The notes under the pieces were generated by a model, which made no database searches, was not told the DNA's origin, and saw only the letters and a list, made by a program, of their open reading frames with translations. This document shows, piece by piece, positions 49,028-59,438 of a stretch of 64,000 bases of DNA. The DNA comes from Stenotrophomonas sp. 704A1 (GTDB lineage: Bacteria > Pseudomonadota > Gammaproteobacteria > Xanthomonadales > Xanthomonadaceae), in assembly GCF_030549525.1 (NCBI RefSeq), contig NZ_CP130831.1:1265501-1329500 (forward strand), written 5' to 3'. Each line of letters starts with the position of its first letter. Within the stretch, counting starts at the first letter, position 1. A program made the position numbers and the translations under genes.

Positions 49028-50032
49028 ATGCAGATCGCCGTTTTCAGTGCCCGTCCCTACGACCGCCGCTTTCTCGAGGAAGCCAACCCGCGCGAGCGGG
49101 CAGGGCAGGATTTCCAGTTCGTGTACTTCGACGCGGCACTGGACGTGCACACTGCTGCGCTGGCACAGGACTGCGCCGCCGTCTGCGTGTTCGTCAACGA
49201 TCGGCTCGATGCGCCGGTGCTGCAGGCCCTGCAGGCACTGGGCGTACGCGCGGTGCTGCTGCGCTGTGCCGGCTTCAACAATGTGGATCTGGCCGAGGCC
49301 GCGCGCCTGGACCTGTTCGTCGCCCGCGTGCCGGCCTACTCGCCGGAAGCGGTGGCCGAGCACGCGCTGGCGCTGGTGATGACCCTCAACCGGCAGACCC
49401 ACCGCGCCTACAACCGCGTGCGCGAAGGCAACTTCATGCTCGATGGCCTGCTCGGACGCACCCTGCACGGCAAGACCGTGGGCATCGTCGGTACCGGCAA
49501 GATCGGGCTGGCCACTGCGCGGATCTTCCACGGCATGGGCTGCACCGTGCTGGGGCACGACCCGTATCCCTCGCCGGCGTTCGCCGGGATCGGCGCGATG
49601 GTTGAACTGGACGAACTGCTCTCGCGCGCGGACATCGTCTCGCTGCATTGTCCGTTGACCCCCGATACCCAGCACCTGATCGACGACGCCTCGCTGGCGC
49701 GGATGAAACCCGGCGCGATGCTGGTCAACACCTCGCGTGGTGGCCTGGTCGATACCCATGCGGTGATCCGCGCGCTGAAGTCGCGCCGGCTGGGCCATCT
49801 GGCCATCGATGTGTACGAGCAGGAAAGCGCGCTGTTCTTCCAGGACCTGTCCGGCGAGATCATCGACGATGAGGCCTTCCAGCGCCTGATGACCTTCCCC
49901 AACGTGCTGGTGACCGGGCACCAGGGCTTCTTCACCGTGGAAGCCCTGCAGGAAATCTCGGCGATCACGCTGGGCAATCTGGCCGATTTCGCGGCGGGGC
50001 GGGGGTGTGCGAACCGGGTCCAGGCCGGCTGA
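49028..50032 (+). CDS. ldhA: D-lactate dehydrogenase / 2-hydroxyacid dehydrogenase (LdhA-like)
   Basis: A 334-residue NAD-dependent D-2-hydroxyacid dehydrogenase. It has the Rossmann motif VGIVGTGKIGLATARIF, a catalytic Arg in VNTSRGGLVDT, a Glu in DVYEQES, and a catalytic His in VTGHQGFFTVEAL, a pattern typical of E. coli LdhA (329 residues). Likely makes D-lactate from pyruvate in fermentation or the reverse. The start at 49028 gives MQIAVFSARPYD; upstream in-frame starts run through a terminator hairpin. Confidence 0.88.
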   Translation: MQIAVFSARPYDRRFLEEANPRERAGQDFQFVYFDAALDVHTAALAQDCAAVCVFVNDRLDAPVLQALQALGVRAVLLRCAGFNNVDLAEAARLDLFVARVPAYSPEAVAEHALALVMTLNRQTHRAYNRVREGNFMLDGLLGRTLHGKTVGIVGTGKIGLATARIFHGMGCTVLGHDPYPSPAFAGIGAMVELDELLSRADIVSLHCPLTPDTQHLIDDASLARMKPGAMLVNTSRGGLVDTHAVIRALKSRRLGHLAIDVYEQESALFFQDLSGEIIDDEAFQRLMTFPNVLVTGHQGFFTVEALQEISAITLGNLADFAAGRGCANRVQAG

Positions 50033-50076
50033 AAGCCCCGAAGGCGCAGACACAGGGGCAACCCGTCACGAGCGGA

Positions 50077-50106
50077 TTGACCACCGGGGCCGGCCGACCG
50101 TAAAAT
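50077..50106 (+). promoter_or_regulatory. Putative sigma-70 promoter of tRNA-Thr gene
   Basis: A TTGACC -35 box (50077-50082), an 18-base spacer and a TAAAAT -10 box (50101-50106), the same boxes and spacing as at rplU. The tRNA begins 11 bases after the -10, so the leader would be only a few bases long. Confidence 0.7.
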
Positions 50107-50116
50107 TGCCTGCTTC

Positions 50117-50192
50117 GCCGGAATAGCTCAGTTGGTAGAGCGGCGCATTCGTAATGCGTAGGTCGCAGGTTCGACTCCTGTTTCCGGCACCA
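50117..50192 (+). tRNA. tRNA-Thr (anticodon CGT)
   Basis: A 76-base cloverleaf. The acceptor stem GCCGGAA pairs with TTCCGGC, the D-loop contains AGCTCAGTTGGTAGAGC, the anticodon loop reads TT-CGT-AA within GCGCATTCGTAATGCGT, the T-arm is GGTTCGACTCC, and CCA is encoded. Anticodon CGT reads the Thr codon ACG. A hairpin terminator follows at once. Confidence 0.97.
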
Positions 50193-50200
50193 GTTGCATG

Positions 50201-50228
50201 AAAAGCCCCGGCCCTGGTCGGGGCTTTT
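50201..50228 (+). terminator. Intrinsic terminator after tRNA-Thr
   Basis: AAAAGCCCCG-GCCCTGGT-CGGGGCTTTT, a 10-bp stem whose arms supply the A and T runs for termination in both directions, starting eight bases after the tRNA CCA end. Confidence 0.85.
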
Positions 50229-50377
50229 CGTTTGCAGGAAAGGGGCTGTCCCCTCCGTCCGTATTCGTGTCTTGCTGAAATCGCAGCGAAGCACACCCGC
50301 AGTCAACGAGGCGGCGGGATCGAACAGCGCATCGATCCCGTGGGCGCTGTCGCTGAGCAGGCCGATGCGCCCAGCAA

Positions 50378-50806
50378 CTACCGCGTCGCGCCGTCGGCGG
50401 GCCCTTTCAGTTCGACGCTGTTGCCGTCGGGATCCTGGAAGTACAACGACGGCCCATCACCCTCGGCGCCGAAGTTGACCGTCGCGGCGTCGTGCACCTG
50501 CACGCCGTGCGCCTGCAGGTGCGCGACCAGCGCGGCCTCGTCGAACGGGTCGATGCGCAGGCAGAGATGGTCGACATTGCGGCCTTCGTTGCCCGCGCCG
50601 GCGCCCCCGCGGCGGCCCAGCGTTCCATCCAGGCTGATCAGATCGATCATCGAGCTGCCGGCGCGCAGGTGTACCAGGCCCAGATGGTCACGCCGGCGCA
50701 CCGCCTCGCAGCCCAGTACCTGGGCATAGAAGCGCTCGCTCCGCGTCAGGTCGCGTACCCGCAGCACCACATGGTCGATCCGTTGCACTACGAAGGGTCT
50801 TGCCAT
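50378..50806 (-). CDS. VOC / glyoxalase family protein
   Basis: A 142-residue vicinal-oxygen-chelate protein with the beta-alpha-beta-beta-beta module twice. His of the first module is in VQRIDHVVLRVRDL, the second module has RNVDHLCLRIDPF, and the metal-binding Glu is in DPDGNSVELKG. This is the general VOC pattern; the substrate could be a methylglyoxal adduct, an antibiotic or another small molecule. A palindrome (50837-50854) lies 31 bases before its start. Confidence 0.88.
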   Translation of the reverse strand: MARPFVVQRIDHVVLRVRDLTRSERFYAQVLGCEAVRRRDHLGLVHLRAGSSMIDLISLDGTLGRRGGAGAGNEGRNVDHLCLRIDPFDEAALVAHLQAHGVQVHDAATVNFGAEGDGPSLYFQDPDGNSVELKGPADGATR

Positions 50807-50836
50807 TGCGTCCTCCTTGCCGGTACTTCGGGATAT

Positions 50837-50854
50837 GCCTGAACAGGTTCAGGC
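50837..50854. promoter_or_regulatory. 18-nt palindrome upstream of the VOC gene
   Basis: GCCTGAAC-AG-GTTCAGGC, a perfect inverted repeat 31 bases before the VOC start codon, as expected for a repressor or activator dimer site. The protein is unknown. Confidence 0.5.
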
Positions 50855-50940
50855 GACTGTGCCGAACCGGGCGCCACCGCGCCCTGCAGCGCGATGCTAC
50901 GATGCCGCGAACGGGCGATCTGCCCGCCGCCGCCGCGCGG

Positions 50941-50957
50941 TGCGACAACGTGTCGCA
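50941..50957. promoter_or_regulatory. 17-nt palindrome upstream of cyoABCD
   Basis: TGCGACA-ACG-TGTCGCA, a perfect inverted repeat in the shared upstream region, 184 bases before cyoA. Its GCGAC-N5-GTCGC spacing resembles the RegA/PrrA-type redox-regulator site pattern. That identification is an inference. Confidence 0.45.
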
Positions 50958-51140
50958 GCCAGATTCGGGCCTTTCCTGCGCCGGATCATTGTCAATGCCT
51001 TTCTTAAATGGTGGGTGACGGCCTAAAATTGAAGGGCTGACTCGACCCCACCTCACTGCCTGTCTCAACCACAGGCGGGACCGGCTTTGGCCGGAGCGGG
51101 CAGGACGGGGAACGGCATTCCCTCGCAATTGGATCGACCG

Positions 51141-52181
51141 ATGATTCCGTTGAAAACCCTTGGGCGCTGGTTGCGCCCGGGCCTGCTGCTCGCATTGCTG
51201 GTGATGCTCACCGGCTGCGATGCCGTGGCCATCCTCAGTCCGAAGGGCCAGATCGGCCAGGATGAAAAGACCCTGCTGATCACGGCCACCGTGCTCATGC
51301 TGCTGGTGGTCATCCCGGTCATCATCATGACCCTGACCTTCGCGTGGAAGTATCGCGCCTCCAACACCAAGGCCCGCTACGAGCCGAAGTGGTCCCACTC
51401 GACGGCGATCGAGGTGGTGGTGTGGTCGATCCCCTGCATGATCGTGCTGGTGCTGGCCGTGCTGACCTGGCGGTCCTCGCACGCGCTGGACCCGTACAAG
51501 CCGCTGGAATCGGACGTCAAGCCGGTGACCATCCAGGCGATCTCGCTGGACTGGAAGTGGCTGTTCATCTATCCGGAAGAGAAGGTCGCGGTCGTCAACG
51601 AGATCAAGTTCCCGGTCAACACCCCGCTGAACTTCGAGATCACCTCCGATACGGTGATGAATGCGTTCTTCATCCCGCACCTGGGCAGCATGATCTACTC
51701 GATGGCGGCGATGGAGACCAAGCTCCACCTGATCGCCAACGAGCTCGGTGAGTTCCCGGGCATGTCCTCGCACTACAGCGGCGCGGGCTTTGCCAAGATG
51801 CATTTCACTGCCTATTCGGTCACCGATGCGCAGTACCGCCAGTGGCTGGACCAGGTCCGCGCCGGCGAGCAGACCCTGGACAAGGCCTCGTTCAAGGCGC
51901 TGGGTGAAGCGAAGAACTCCGAGTGGTACCCGGTCACCTACTTCGGCAAGACCGAAGAAGGCCTGTTCGACTGGGTCATCGCCAAGCACATGGGCGACAA
52001 CCGGCACTACGGCATGAAGCACTCGCATGCCGGTGCGGCCGCTGCCGACGCTGCCAGCCACGAAGCGCACGAGGGCCACGCCCCGAGCGATGCCCATGAT
52101 TCCAAGGAATCGGGCAAGAACCTGGATGCCACCGAACACGAACACGCAGGCCACGCTGGCCACGCGGGTTCGGGAGAATGA
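51141..52181 (+). CDS. cyoA: Cytochrome bo3 ubiquinol oxidase subunit II (CyoA)
   Basis: A 346-residue quinol-oxidase subunit II. It is a lipoprotein, with lipobox LLVMLTGC at residues 19-26. Two membrane helices (~45-70 and ~88-108) are followed by the cupredoxin-like domain without the CuA ligands ([20 protein letters not shown]), the mark of a quinol oxidase. The C-terminal ~50 residues are unusually rich in His, Ala and acidic residues ([10 protein letters not shown] then [10 protein letters not shown]). GTG/ATG overlap with cyoB. Start ATG 51141; upstream codons encode no lipobox. Confidence 0.95.
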   Translation: MIPLKTLGRWLRPGLLLALLVMLTGCDAVAILSPKGQIGQDEKTLLITATVLMLLVVIPVIIMTLTFAWKYRASNTKARYEPKWSHSTAIEVVVWSIPCMIVLVLAVLTWRSSHALDPYKPLESDVKPVTIQAISLDWKWLFIYPEEKVAVVNEIKFPVNTPLNFEITSDTVMNAFFIPHLGSMIYSMAAMETKLHLIANELGEFPGMSSHYSGAGFAKMHFTAYSVTDAQYRQWLDQVRAGEQTLDKASFKALGEAKNSEWYPVTYFGKTEEGLFDWVIAKHMGDNRHYGMKHSHAGAAAADAASHEAHEGHAPSDAHDSKESGKNLDATEHEHAGHAGHAGSGE

Positions 52182-54181
52182 ACATGTTGGGAAAACTCTC
52201 TCTTGAGTCGATCCCCCACGATCCGATCGTGCTGACCACCCTGGTCGGTGCGGTCCTTGGTGGCCTGGGCATCCTCGCCCTGATCACCAAGTTCAAGCTG
52301 TGGGGCTATCTGTGGAAGGAGTGGTTCACCTCGGTGGACCACAAGAAGATCGGCGTGATGTACCTCATCGTCGCCTTTGTCATGCTGCTGCGCGGTTTCT
52401 CCGACGCCATCATGATGCGTACCCAGCAGGCCATCGCCGTTGGCGGGTCCGAGGGGTACCTGCCGCCGCACCACTACGACCAGATCTTCACCGCCCACGG
52501 CGTGATCATGATCTTCTTCGTGGCGATGCCGCTGATCACCGGCCTGATGAACCTGGCCGTGCCGCTGCAGATCGGCGCGCGCGACGTCGCGTTCCCGTTC
52601 GTCAACTCGCTCAGCTTCTGGCTGTTCGTGTCCGGCGCGGTGCTGATCATGCTGTCGCTGTGGATCGGTGAGTTCGCCGCTACCGGCTGGCTGGCCTTCC
52701 CACCGCTGTCGGGCATCGAGTACAGCAACAATGTAGGTATGGACTACTACATATGGGGACTACAGGTGGCGGGTCTGGGTACCACGCTGAGTGGTATCAA
52801 CTTCTTCATCACCATCCTCAAGATGCGTACCCCGAGCATGAAGCTGATGCAGATGCCGGTGTTCACCTGGACCGCCCTGGTGACCAACGTGCTGATCGTC
52901 GCTGCGTTCCCGGTGCTGACCATCACCCTGGTGCTGCTGACCCTGGACCGTTACCTGGGTACGCACTTCTTCACCAATGACGGTGGCGGCAACGCCATGC
53001 TGTACATCAACCTGATCTGGATCTGGGGCCACCCGGAGGTGTACATCCTGGTGCTGCCGGCGTTCGGTGTGTTCTCCGAAGTCATCGCGACCTTCTCGCG
53101 CAAGGCGCTGTTCGGCTACAAGGGCATGGTCTACGCCACCGCCTGCATCGGCGTGCTGTCGTTCATCGTGTGGCTGCACCACTTCTTCACCATGGGCTCG
53201 GGTGCCAACGTCAATGCCTTCTTCGGCATCACGACGATGATCATCTCGATCCCCACCGGCGTGAAGATCTTCAACTGGCTGTTCACCATGTTCCGCGGTC
53301 GCGTGCAGTTCACCACGCCCGTGCTGTGGACCATCGGCTTCATGGTCACCTTCACCATCGGCGGCATGACCGGCGTGATGCTGGCGATCCCGGCCATCGA
53401 CTTCGTGCTGCACAACAGCCTGTTCCTGATCGCCCACTTCCACAACGTCATCATCGGCGGCGTGGTGTTCGGCATGTTCGCCGGCATCACCTACTGGTGG
53501 CCGAAGATGTTCGGCTTCCGCCTCAACGAGTTCTGGGGCAAGTGCGCGTTCTGGTGCTGGTTCATCGGCTTCTATGTGACCTTCATGCCGATGTACGTGC
53601 TGGGCTTCATGGGCATGACCCGTCGCCTGCAGAGCACGGTCAACCCGGCCTACGAGCCGTTCCTGCTGGTCGCCGCCGTTGGCGCCTTCATCGTGGGTGC
53701 CGGCATCCTGTGCCAGATCATCCAGGTGGCCGTGTCGATCCGCGACCGCAAGAAGACCGTCGACCTCACCGGCGACCCGTGGGATGCCCGTACGCTGGAG
53801 TGGGAAACCTCTTCGCCGCCGGCGTTCTACAACTTCGGCACGCTGCCGGAAGTCACCGAGCTGGACGATTTCTGGGAGCGCAAGCAGCGTGGTGAAGCCT
53901 GGCCGAAGCCGGCCAAGTACACCGACATCCACATGCCGCGCAACACCGGCACCGGCGTTGTCATTGGTGCCTTCAGCCTGGTGTTCGGCTTTGCGATGAT
54001 CTGGCACATCTGGTGGCTGGCCATCGTCGGCTTCGTCGGCATGATCGCCACGTTCATCTACCGCACCTTCGACCAGGACGTGGACTACTGGGTCCCGGCC
54101 GCCGAGGTGGAACGCATCGAGAATGAACACCGCAAGCACCTGGAAGCCCAGGGCCTGGTGAAGTCGGAGCTGAAGGCATGA
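52178..54181 (+). CDS. cyoB: Cytochrome bo3 ubiquinol oxidase subunit I (CyoB)
   Basis: A 667-residue haem-copper oxidase core that reduces O2 and pumps protons. Haem b ligand His in [11 protein letters not shown], CuB and cross-linked Tyr region [16 protein letters not shown], the two CuB His in WLHHFFTMG, and haem ligands in [10 protein letters not shown] are visible. The K-channel Lys is in PTGVKIFNW and the D-channel region is [15 protein letters not shown]. Length and fifteen helices match E. coli CyoB (663). The start overlaps the cyoA stop by four bases. Confidence 0.98.
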   Translation: MNMLGKLSLESIPHDPIVLTTLVGAVLGGLGILALITKFKLWGYLWKEWFTSVDHKKIGVMYLIVAFVMLLRGFSDAIMMRTQQAIAVGGSEGYLPPHHYDQIFTAHGVIMIFFVAMPLITGLMNLAVPLQIGARDVAFPFVNSLSFWLFVSGAVLIMLSLWIGEFAATGWLAFPPLSGIEYSNNVGMDYYIWGLQVAGLGTTLSGINFFITILKMRTPSMKLMQMPVFTWTALVTNVLIVAAFPVLTITLVLLTLDRYLGTHFFTNDGGGNAMLYINLIWIWGHPEVYILVLPAFGVFSEVIATFSRKALFGYKGMVYATACIGVLSFIVWLHHFFTMGSGANVNAFFGITTMIISIPTGVKIFNWLFTMFRGRVQFTTPVLWTIGFMVTFTIGGMTGVMLAIPAIDFVLHNSLFLIAHFHNVIIGGVVFGMFAGITYWWPKMFGFRLNEFWGKCAFWCWFIGFYVTFMPMYVLGFMGMTRRLQSTVNPAYEPFLLVAAVGAFIVGAGILCQIIQVAVSIRDRKKTVDLTGDPWDARTLEWETSSPPAFYNFGTLPEVTELDDFWERKQRGEAWPKPAKYTDIHMPRNTGTGVVIGAFSLVFGFAMIWHIWWLAIVGFVGMIATFIYRTFDQDVDYWVPAAEVERIENEHRKHLEAQGLVKSELKA

Positions 54182-54816
54182 GCACCAATACCTCGACCCT
54201 GAGCCACGGGCACGCCGCACACGCGGCGGCCCATGGCCATGACGACCACGAGCACCACGACACCGGCGGCAACACCGTCTTCGGTTTCTGGGTGTACCTG
54301 ATGAGCGACTGCCTCATCTTCGCCTCGCTGTTCGCCACCTACGTGGTGCTGGCCGGCGGTACCGATGGTGGCCCCGGCGCCAAGGACCTGTTCGAACTGC
54401 CGTTCGTGGCGTGGGAAACCGCGCTGCTGCTGACCTCGTCGCTGACCTTCGGTCTGGGCATGATCGCCATGCACCGCAAGCAGATGGGGCAGATGTACCT
54501 GTGGCTGGGCATCACCTGGCTGCTGGGCTTCGGCTTCATGTGCATGGAAGTGTGGGAATTCCAGCACCTGATCCACCAGGGCTACGGTCCGGACCGCAGT
54601 GCCTTCCTGTCGGCGTTCTTCGCCCTGGTCGGCACCCACGGCCTGCACGTCAGCGCCGGCCTGCTGTGGCTGCTGGTGATGTTCGTGCAGCTGAAGAAGT
54701 ACGGCCTGACCCCGACCAACAAGACCCGCATGGCGTGCCTGAGCCTGTTCTGGCACTTCCTGGACCTGATCTGGATCGGCGTGTTCTCCGTCGTCTACCT
54801 CAATGGAGCGCTGTAA
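54178..54816 (+). CDS. cyoC: Cytochrome bo3 ubiquinol oxidase subunit III (CyoC)
   Basis: A 212-residue subunit III with five helices. The body matches CyoC ([20 protein letters not shown], then [13 protein letters not shown]). Its N-terminal ~32 residues are strongly His-rich ([19 protein letters not shown]), with about eleven His residues before the first helix, which is much more than I expect for the family. The ATG overlaps the cyoB stop (ATGA), and the stop overlaps cyoD. Confidence 0.96.
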   Translation: MSTNTSTLSHGHAAHAAAHGHDDHEHHDTGGNTVFGFWVYLMSDCLIFASLFATYVVLAGGTDGGPGAKDLFELPFVAWETALLLTSSLTFGLGMIAMHRKQMGQMYLWLGITWLLGFGFMCMEVWEFQHLIHQGYGPDRSAFLSAFFALVGTHGLHVSAGLLWLLVMFVQLKKYGLTPTNKTRMACLSLFWHFLDLIWIGVFSVVYLNGAL

Positions 54817-55157
54817 TGGCACATGACAACCATGCACACGACCACGCCGCCGGCGGCGAAAGCCACGGCACCGTGAAGTCGTACCTGATCGGCTTCGTGC
54901 TGGCGGTGGTGCTGACCGTCATCCCGTTCTGGATGGTGATGTCGGGTGATTTCTCGCGCACCGTCAACGGTGTGGTGATCGCCATCACCGCGGTGCTGCA
55001 GATGCTGGTCCACCTGGTGTTCTTCCTGCACCTGGACCGCTCTTCGGAGAGCCGCTGGAACGTCAACGCGGCGGCCTTCACCGTGGTGGTGATCGGCATC
55101 ATCGTGGTCGGCACCCTGTGGGTCATGCACAACATGAACGTGCACATGATGCACTGA
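54816..55157 (+). CDS. cyoD: Cytochrome bo3 ubiquinol oxidase subunit IV (CyoD)
   Basis: A 113-residue subunit IV with three helices, needed for stable assembly of the CuB site in the E. coli enzyme. The motif HLDRSSESRWN is typical of CyoD. The N-terminus (HDNHAHDHAAGGESHG) is His-rich, as in CyoA and CyoC. Its ATG shares one base with the cyoC stop (TAATG). Last gene of the operon; a terminator follows. Confidence 0.95.
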   Translation: MAHDNHAHDHAAGGESHGTVKSYLIGFVLAVVLTVIPFWMVMSGDFSRTVNGVVIAITAVLQMLVHLVFFLHLDRSSESRWNVNAAAFTVVVIGIIVVGTLWVMHNMNVHMMH

Positions 55158-55180
55158 CGTCCCCGCGACGTTGCCACGCA

Positions 55181-55207
55181 GAAAGGCCGCCCCCGGGCGG
55201 CCTTTCT
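55181..55207 (+). terminator. Intrinsic terminator after cyoABCD
   Basis: CAGAAAGGCCGCC-CCC-GGGCGGCCTTTCTG: a stem of about 12 bp whose end supplies a short T run, 24 bases after the cyoD stop. Confidence 0.85.
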
Positions 55208-55214
55208 GTTTGGA

Positions 55215-55272
55215 GCGCCCGGCGCTACCGGTGCGCGCCTCTCCCTGGTAGCACCGGGCCATGCCCGGCGGG
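55215..55272. repeat. SMAG pair, one truncated reverse unit and one forward unit
   Basis: A partial reverse unit CGCCCGGCGCTACC (~55216-55229) is followed by a forward unit GTAGCACCGGGCCATGCCCG (55248-55272), between the cyo operon and the convergent MHYT gene. Confidence 0.75.
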
Positions 55273-55282
55273 AACCACCTTG

Positions 55283-57340
55283 TCACCCCACCTTGCGCAG
55301 GAACTCCCCGGCCTCCATCGGCCGTCCCAGGTGGTAGCCCTGCAGCTGGTCACACCCCAGCTCGCTCAGGTAATCGCGCTGGGCCTGGGTCTCCACGCCC
55401 TCGGCCACCACCTGCAGCTGCAGGGTGCGGCCCAGCGCGATGATCGAAGACACGATGGCCGCATCCTCGTCATTGCACTCCAGATCGTGCACGAAGGCGC
55501 GATCGATCTTCAGCTCGGTGGCCGGCATCCGCTTGAGGTACAGCAGGCTGGAATACCCGGTACCGAAGTCATCGATGGCGATGTGCACCCCCATTGCGGT
55601 CAGGTCGTTGAGGATCGCCAGGCTGGCATCCACATCCTTCATCGCCGTGGTCTCGGTGATCTCCAGGGTCAGCCGCGCCGGTTCGATGCGATGGCGCTGC
55701 AGGGCGGCCCGCACGCTGTCCAGCAGCGCCGGCGATGCGAACTGCAGCGGGGACAGGTTCACCGCCATCGTCCATTCGCTGTGGCCGCCGTCGTGCCAGG
55801 CCCGCAGCTGCGCGCAGGCCTGGTCCAGTACCCAGTCGCCGATCGGCAGGATCAGGCCGCTGCGTTCGGCGATGGGAATGAACACGTCCGGCGCCAGCAG
55901 GCCCAGCTCCGGGTGCTGCCAGCGCAGCAGCGCTTCGGCGCCGCTGACCGGCGCACCGGCGGCGGGAAATTTCGGCTGGTAGTGCAGCAGCAGTTCGTTG
56001 CGTGCGATCGCCTTGCGCAGGTCCTGCAGCAGGCGCAGCTGGCGGTTGGCACTGAGCTGCATCGAGGGCGTGAAGAAGGTGTAGCCGTTCCGCCCGGTGT
56101 CCTTGGTGTGGTACATCGCCGCATCGGCGTGCGCCATCAGCTCGCGTTCGTTGCCGGCGTCGTCCGGGTACAGCGCGATCCCCAGGCTCGCGGTCACCTG
56201 CAGTTCCGCCGCATCCAGCACGAACGCTTCACCGGCGGCGGCGATGACACGCTCGGCAACCACCACCGCATCATCGGGGGTGTCGATGGCCAGCACGATC
56301 ACGAACTCGTCGCCGCCCAGACGGGCGAGGGTGTCCTGCGGGCGCAGCTGCGCGCCGATGCGCTGGGCCACGGCCACCAGCAGGCGATCACCGAGCTGGT
56401 GGCCATAGGCATCGTTGACCGCCTTGAAGCCATCCAGGTCGCAGAACATCACCGCCACCGAGTGCCCGCGGCGCTGGGCCTTCTCGATCGCCTGTTCGAT
56501 CCGGTCCTGCAGCAGCATGCGGTTGGGCAGCTGGGTCAGCGGATCGTGCAGCGCGGCCTGGATCAGCTTGTCGTTGGCGTGCGCCAGCGAGTCGGCCAGC
56601 AGCCCGGTGCGCACGCGCATCTGCCGGTCGAACAGCGAGGCGACCAGTGCGATGCCCAGCGTAGCCACGGTGGTCACGATCACCAGCATCGCCAGCCAGC
56701 GGGTATCGATCGCGCCGCCGCCCACCGCGCCGCAGACGCTGCCGGCCGGGAAGCGGGCAGCGGCCATGCCGGTGTAGTGCATGCCGACGATGGCCAGACC
56801 CATCACCAGCGAGGCCAGGGCGCGCAGGCGCACCGTGTTGTGCTGCTCGGTGCGCAGCCGGAAGGCGATCCACAGCGCAGCACCGGCCGCGCCGATCGCC
56901 ACCGCGATGGAAGCGGCGAACCAGCCCGGGTGATAGTCGATGCCGGGCTGCATCCGCATCGCCGCCATTCCCAGGTAATGCATGGTGGCGATGCCCAGGC
57001 CCATCAGTACCGCACCGGCGGCCAGGCGGCGCAGCGGCAGGCTGGGGCGTGACACCAGCCACAGCGCGTAGGCCGAGGCGCCGATCGAGACGGCCAGCGA
57101 GTACAGCGTGATGGCCAGGTCGTAGCCGATCGGGATCGGCAGGTCGAAGGCCAGCATACCGATGAAATGCATCGACCAGATGCCCAGGCCCATCGCCGTG
57201 GCGCCGCCGGCCAGCCACCAGCGTGCGACGCGGCCTGTGGTGGTGGCCAGGCGGCCGGCCATGTCCAGCGCCGTATACGAAGCCAGGATCGCCACCAGCA
57301 ACGAGATGGCGACCAGGCTCTGACTGTAACTGCCAGTCAT
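55283..57340 (-). CDS. MHYT-GGDEF-EAL membrane c-di-GMP signalling protein
   Basis: A 685-residue protein. The N-terminal MHYT sensor (residues ~1-240, seven helices) has MHFIGM, MHYLGM and MHYTGM, motifs thought to bind metal or gas at the periplasmic face. The GGDEF domain (~265-420) keeps RLGGDEF and an RPQD I-site five residues before it, so diguanylate cyclase activity with product inhibition is possible. The EAL domain (~440-685) keeps EALLRW, VNLSPLQF, TLEITET, DDFGTGYSS, KIDR, EGVET and Q in QGYHLGRP, all phosphodiesterase residues. It may therefore work in either direction. Divergent from radA. Confidence 0.95.
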   Translation of the reverse strand: MTGSYSQSLVAISLLVAILASYTALDMAGRLATTTGRVARWWLAGGATAMGLGIWSMHFIGMLAFDLPIPIGYDLAITLYSLAVSIGASAYALWLVSRPSLPLRRLAAGAVLMGLGIATMHYLGMAAMRMQPGIDYHPGWFAASIAVAIGAAGAALWIAFRLRTEQHNTVRLRALASLVMGLAIVGMHYTGMAAARFPAGSVCGAVGGGAIDTRWLAMLVIVTTVATLGIALVASLFDRQMRVRTGLLADSLAHANDKLIQAALHDPLTQLPNRMLLQDRIEQAIEKAQRRGHSVAVMFCDLDGFKAVNDAYGHQLGDRLLVAVAQRIGAQLRPQDTLARLGGDEFVIVLAIDTPDDAVVVAERVIAAAGEAFVLDAAELQVTASLGIALYPDDAGNERELMAHADAAMYHTKDTGRNGYTFFTPSMQLSANRQLRLLQDLRKAIARNELLLHYQPKFPAAGAPVSGAEALLRWQHPELGLLAPDVFIPIAERSGLILPIGDWVLDQACAQLRAWHDGGHSEWTMAVNLSPLQFASPALLDSVRAALQRHRIEPARLTLEITETTAMKDVDASLAILNDLTAMGVHIAIDDFGTGYSSLLYLKRMPATELKIDRAFVHDLECNDEDAAIVSSIIALGRTLQLQVVAEGVETQAQRDYLSELGCDQLQGYHLGRPMEAGEFLRKVG

Positions 57341-57422
57341 GGGAAATCCAGTGGGAGAGGGAGGGGCGCCCGCAAGGCGCACGCCCGCGACGACTATCGG
57401 CAGCGGCGGGTGGGACTTGAGT

Positions 57423-57441
57423 GGTCGCAGCAGCTGCGACC
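57423..57441. promoter_or_regulatory. 19-nt palindrome between MHYT gene and radA
   Basis: GGTCGCAGC-A-GCTGCGACC, a perfect inverted repeat with a single central base, 48 bases before radA and 83 before the MHYT-protein start. A likely dimer site for an unknown regulator. Confidence 0.5.
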
Positions 57442-57488
57442 CGGCTCGGCTATCCTGCCACGCTCGTTGCCCCAGCAGGAATTCCCCG

Positions 57489-58865
<1,377 letters not shown>

Positions 58866-58934
58866 TCTGACGCGTGCACCGGGCCGTGCCCGGCGAGCGG
58901 GCAACGACATGGGCCACACAGGGATGACAGCGTG

Positions 58935-59408
58935 ATGCACAGGAGGGGGATGGCGGTGATGCTGACGGTGCTGTTGACGCCCGCCGTACAGGCCGCGCCG
59001 GTCTGTCGCGATGCGGCGGAGGTTGCGCGCGCGTTGTTCGAGGCGACCTCCGGCGGGGGCGATCTGCTGGCGCCTCCAACCGCGCTGGTCAGCCCGGCGT
59101 TGCTGCGGGCGCTGCACGCCGAACGTGCCTGCCGGCAGCGCGAGGAGGGCATCTGCACCATCGATTCCGACCCGTGGCTGGACGCCCAGGACGGCGACAT
59201 CGACAGCCCGGTCCGGTACCGCTGGGTCCAGGCGTCGGCCACGGCCGGCCAGGTCGAGATGCGCTATTCGGTGTGGAAGAAGGCCTACCTGACCCGCCTG
59301 CCGATGGTGCGCAAGGGCGAGGGCTGCTGGCAGGTCGATGACATCCTCAGCAACAGCGGCCGCTCCGTACGCAGCATCTTGGCCCAGCCGGTGCCTGGAA
59401 TGCGGTAG
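58935..59408 (+). CDS. Small exported protein, DUF3828-like
   Basis: A 157-residue protein with a signal peptide (AVMLTVLLTPAVQA). The mature part has four Cys residues (VCRD, ERACRQREEGICTI and EGCWQVDDILS), probably disulfide-bonded. The region YRWVQASATAGQVEMRYSVW and the ending CWQVDDI resemble DUF3828-type proteins. A GTG one codon upstream (58932) is an alternative start. The stop codon is part of a SMAG-like element (GTAG). Function unknown. Confidence 0.6.
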   Translation: MHRRGMAVMLTVLLTPAVQAAPVCRDAAEVARALFEATSGGGDLLAPPTALVSPALLRALHAERACRQREEGICTIDSDPWLDAQDGDIDSPVRYRWVQASATAGQVEMRYSVWKKAYLTRLPMVRKGEGCWQVDDILSNSGRSVRSILAQPVPGMR

Positions 59409-59424
59409 ATCCACGCCCTGCGTG
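59405..59424. repeat. SMAG-like palindrome, GATCCACGC subtype
   Basis: GTAGATCCACGCCCTGCGTG, stem CCACGC / GCGTGG; its TAG is the stop codon of the preceding gene. Confidence 0.6.
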
Positions 59425-59438
59425 GAGGCGGTCTTCGC

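Larger units (their letters stand above)
50807..51140. other. 334-bp divergent regulatory region before cyoA
   Basis: No gene is visible. The stretch separates the VOC gene from cyoA and holds two perfect palindromes (50837-50854 and 50941-50957). A TAAAAT -10-like box (51024-51029) is present without a clear -35. It also holds AT-rich sequence near 50990-51030. The cyo operon promoter is most likely here. Confidence 0.6.

Noticed and set aside
50837..50854. LexA (SOS) box, because it contains GAAC...GTTC
   Set aside because: Gram-positive LexA sites have four bases between the half-sites; here there are two, and the organism is a gammaproteobacterium.
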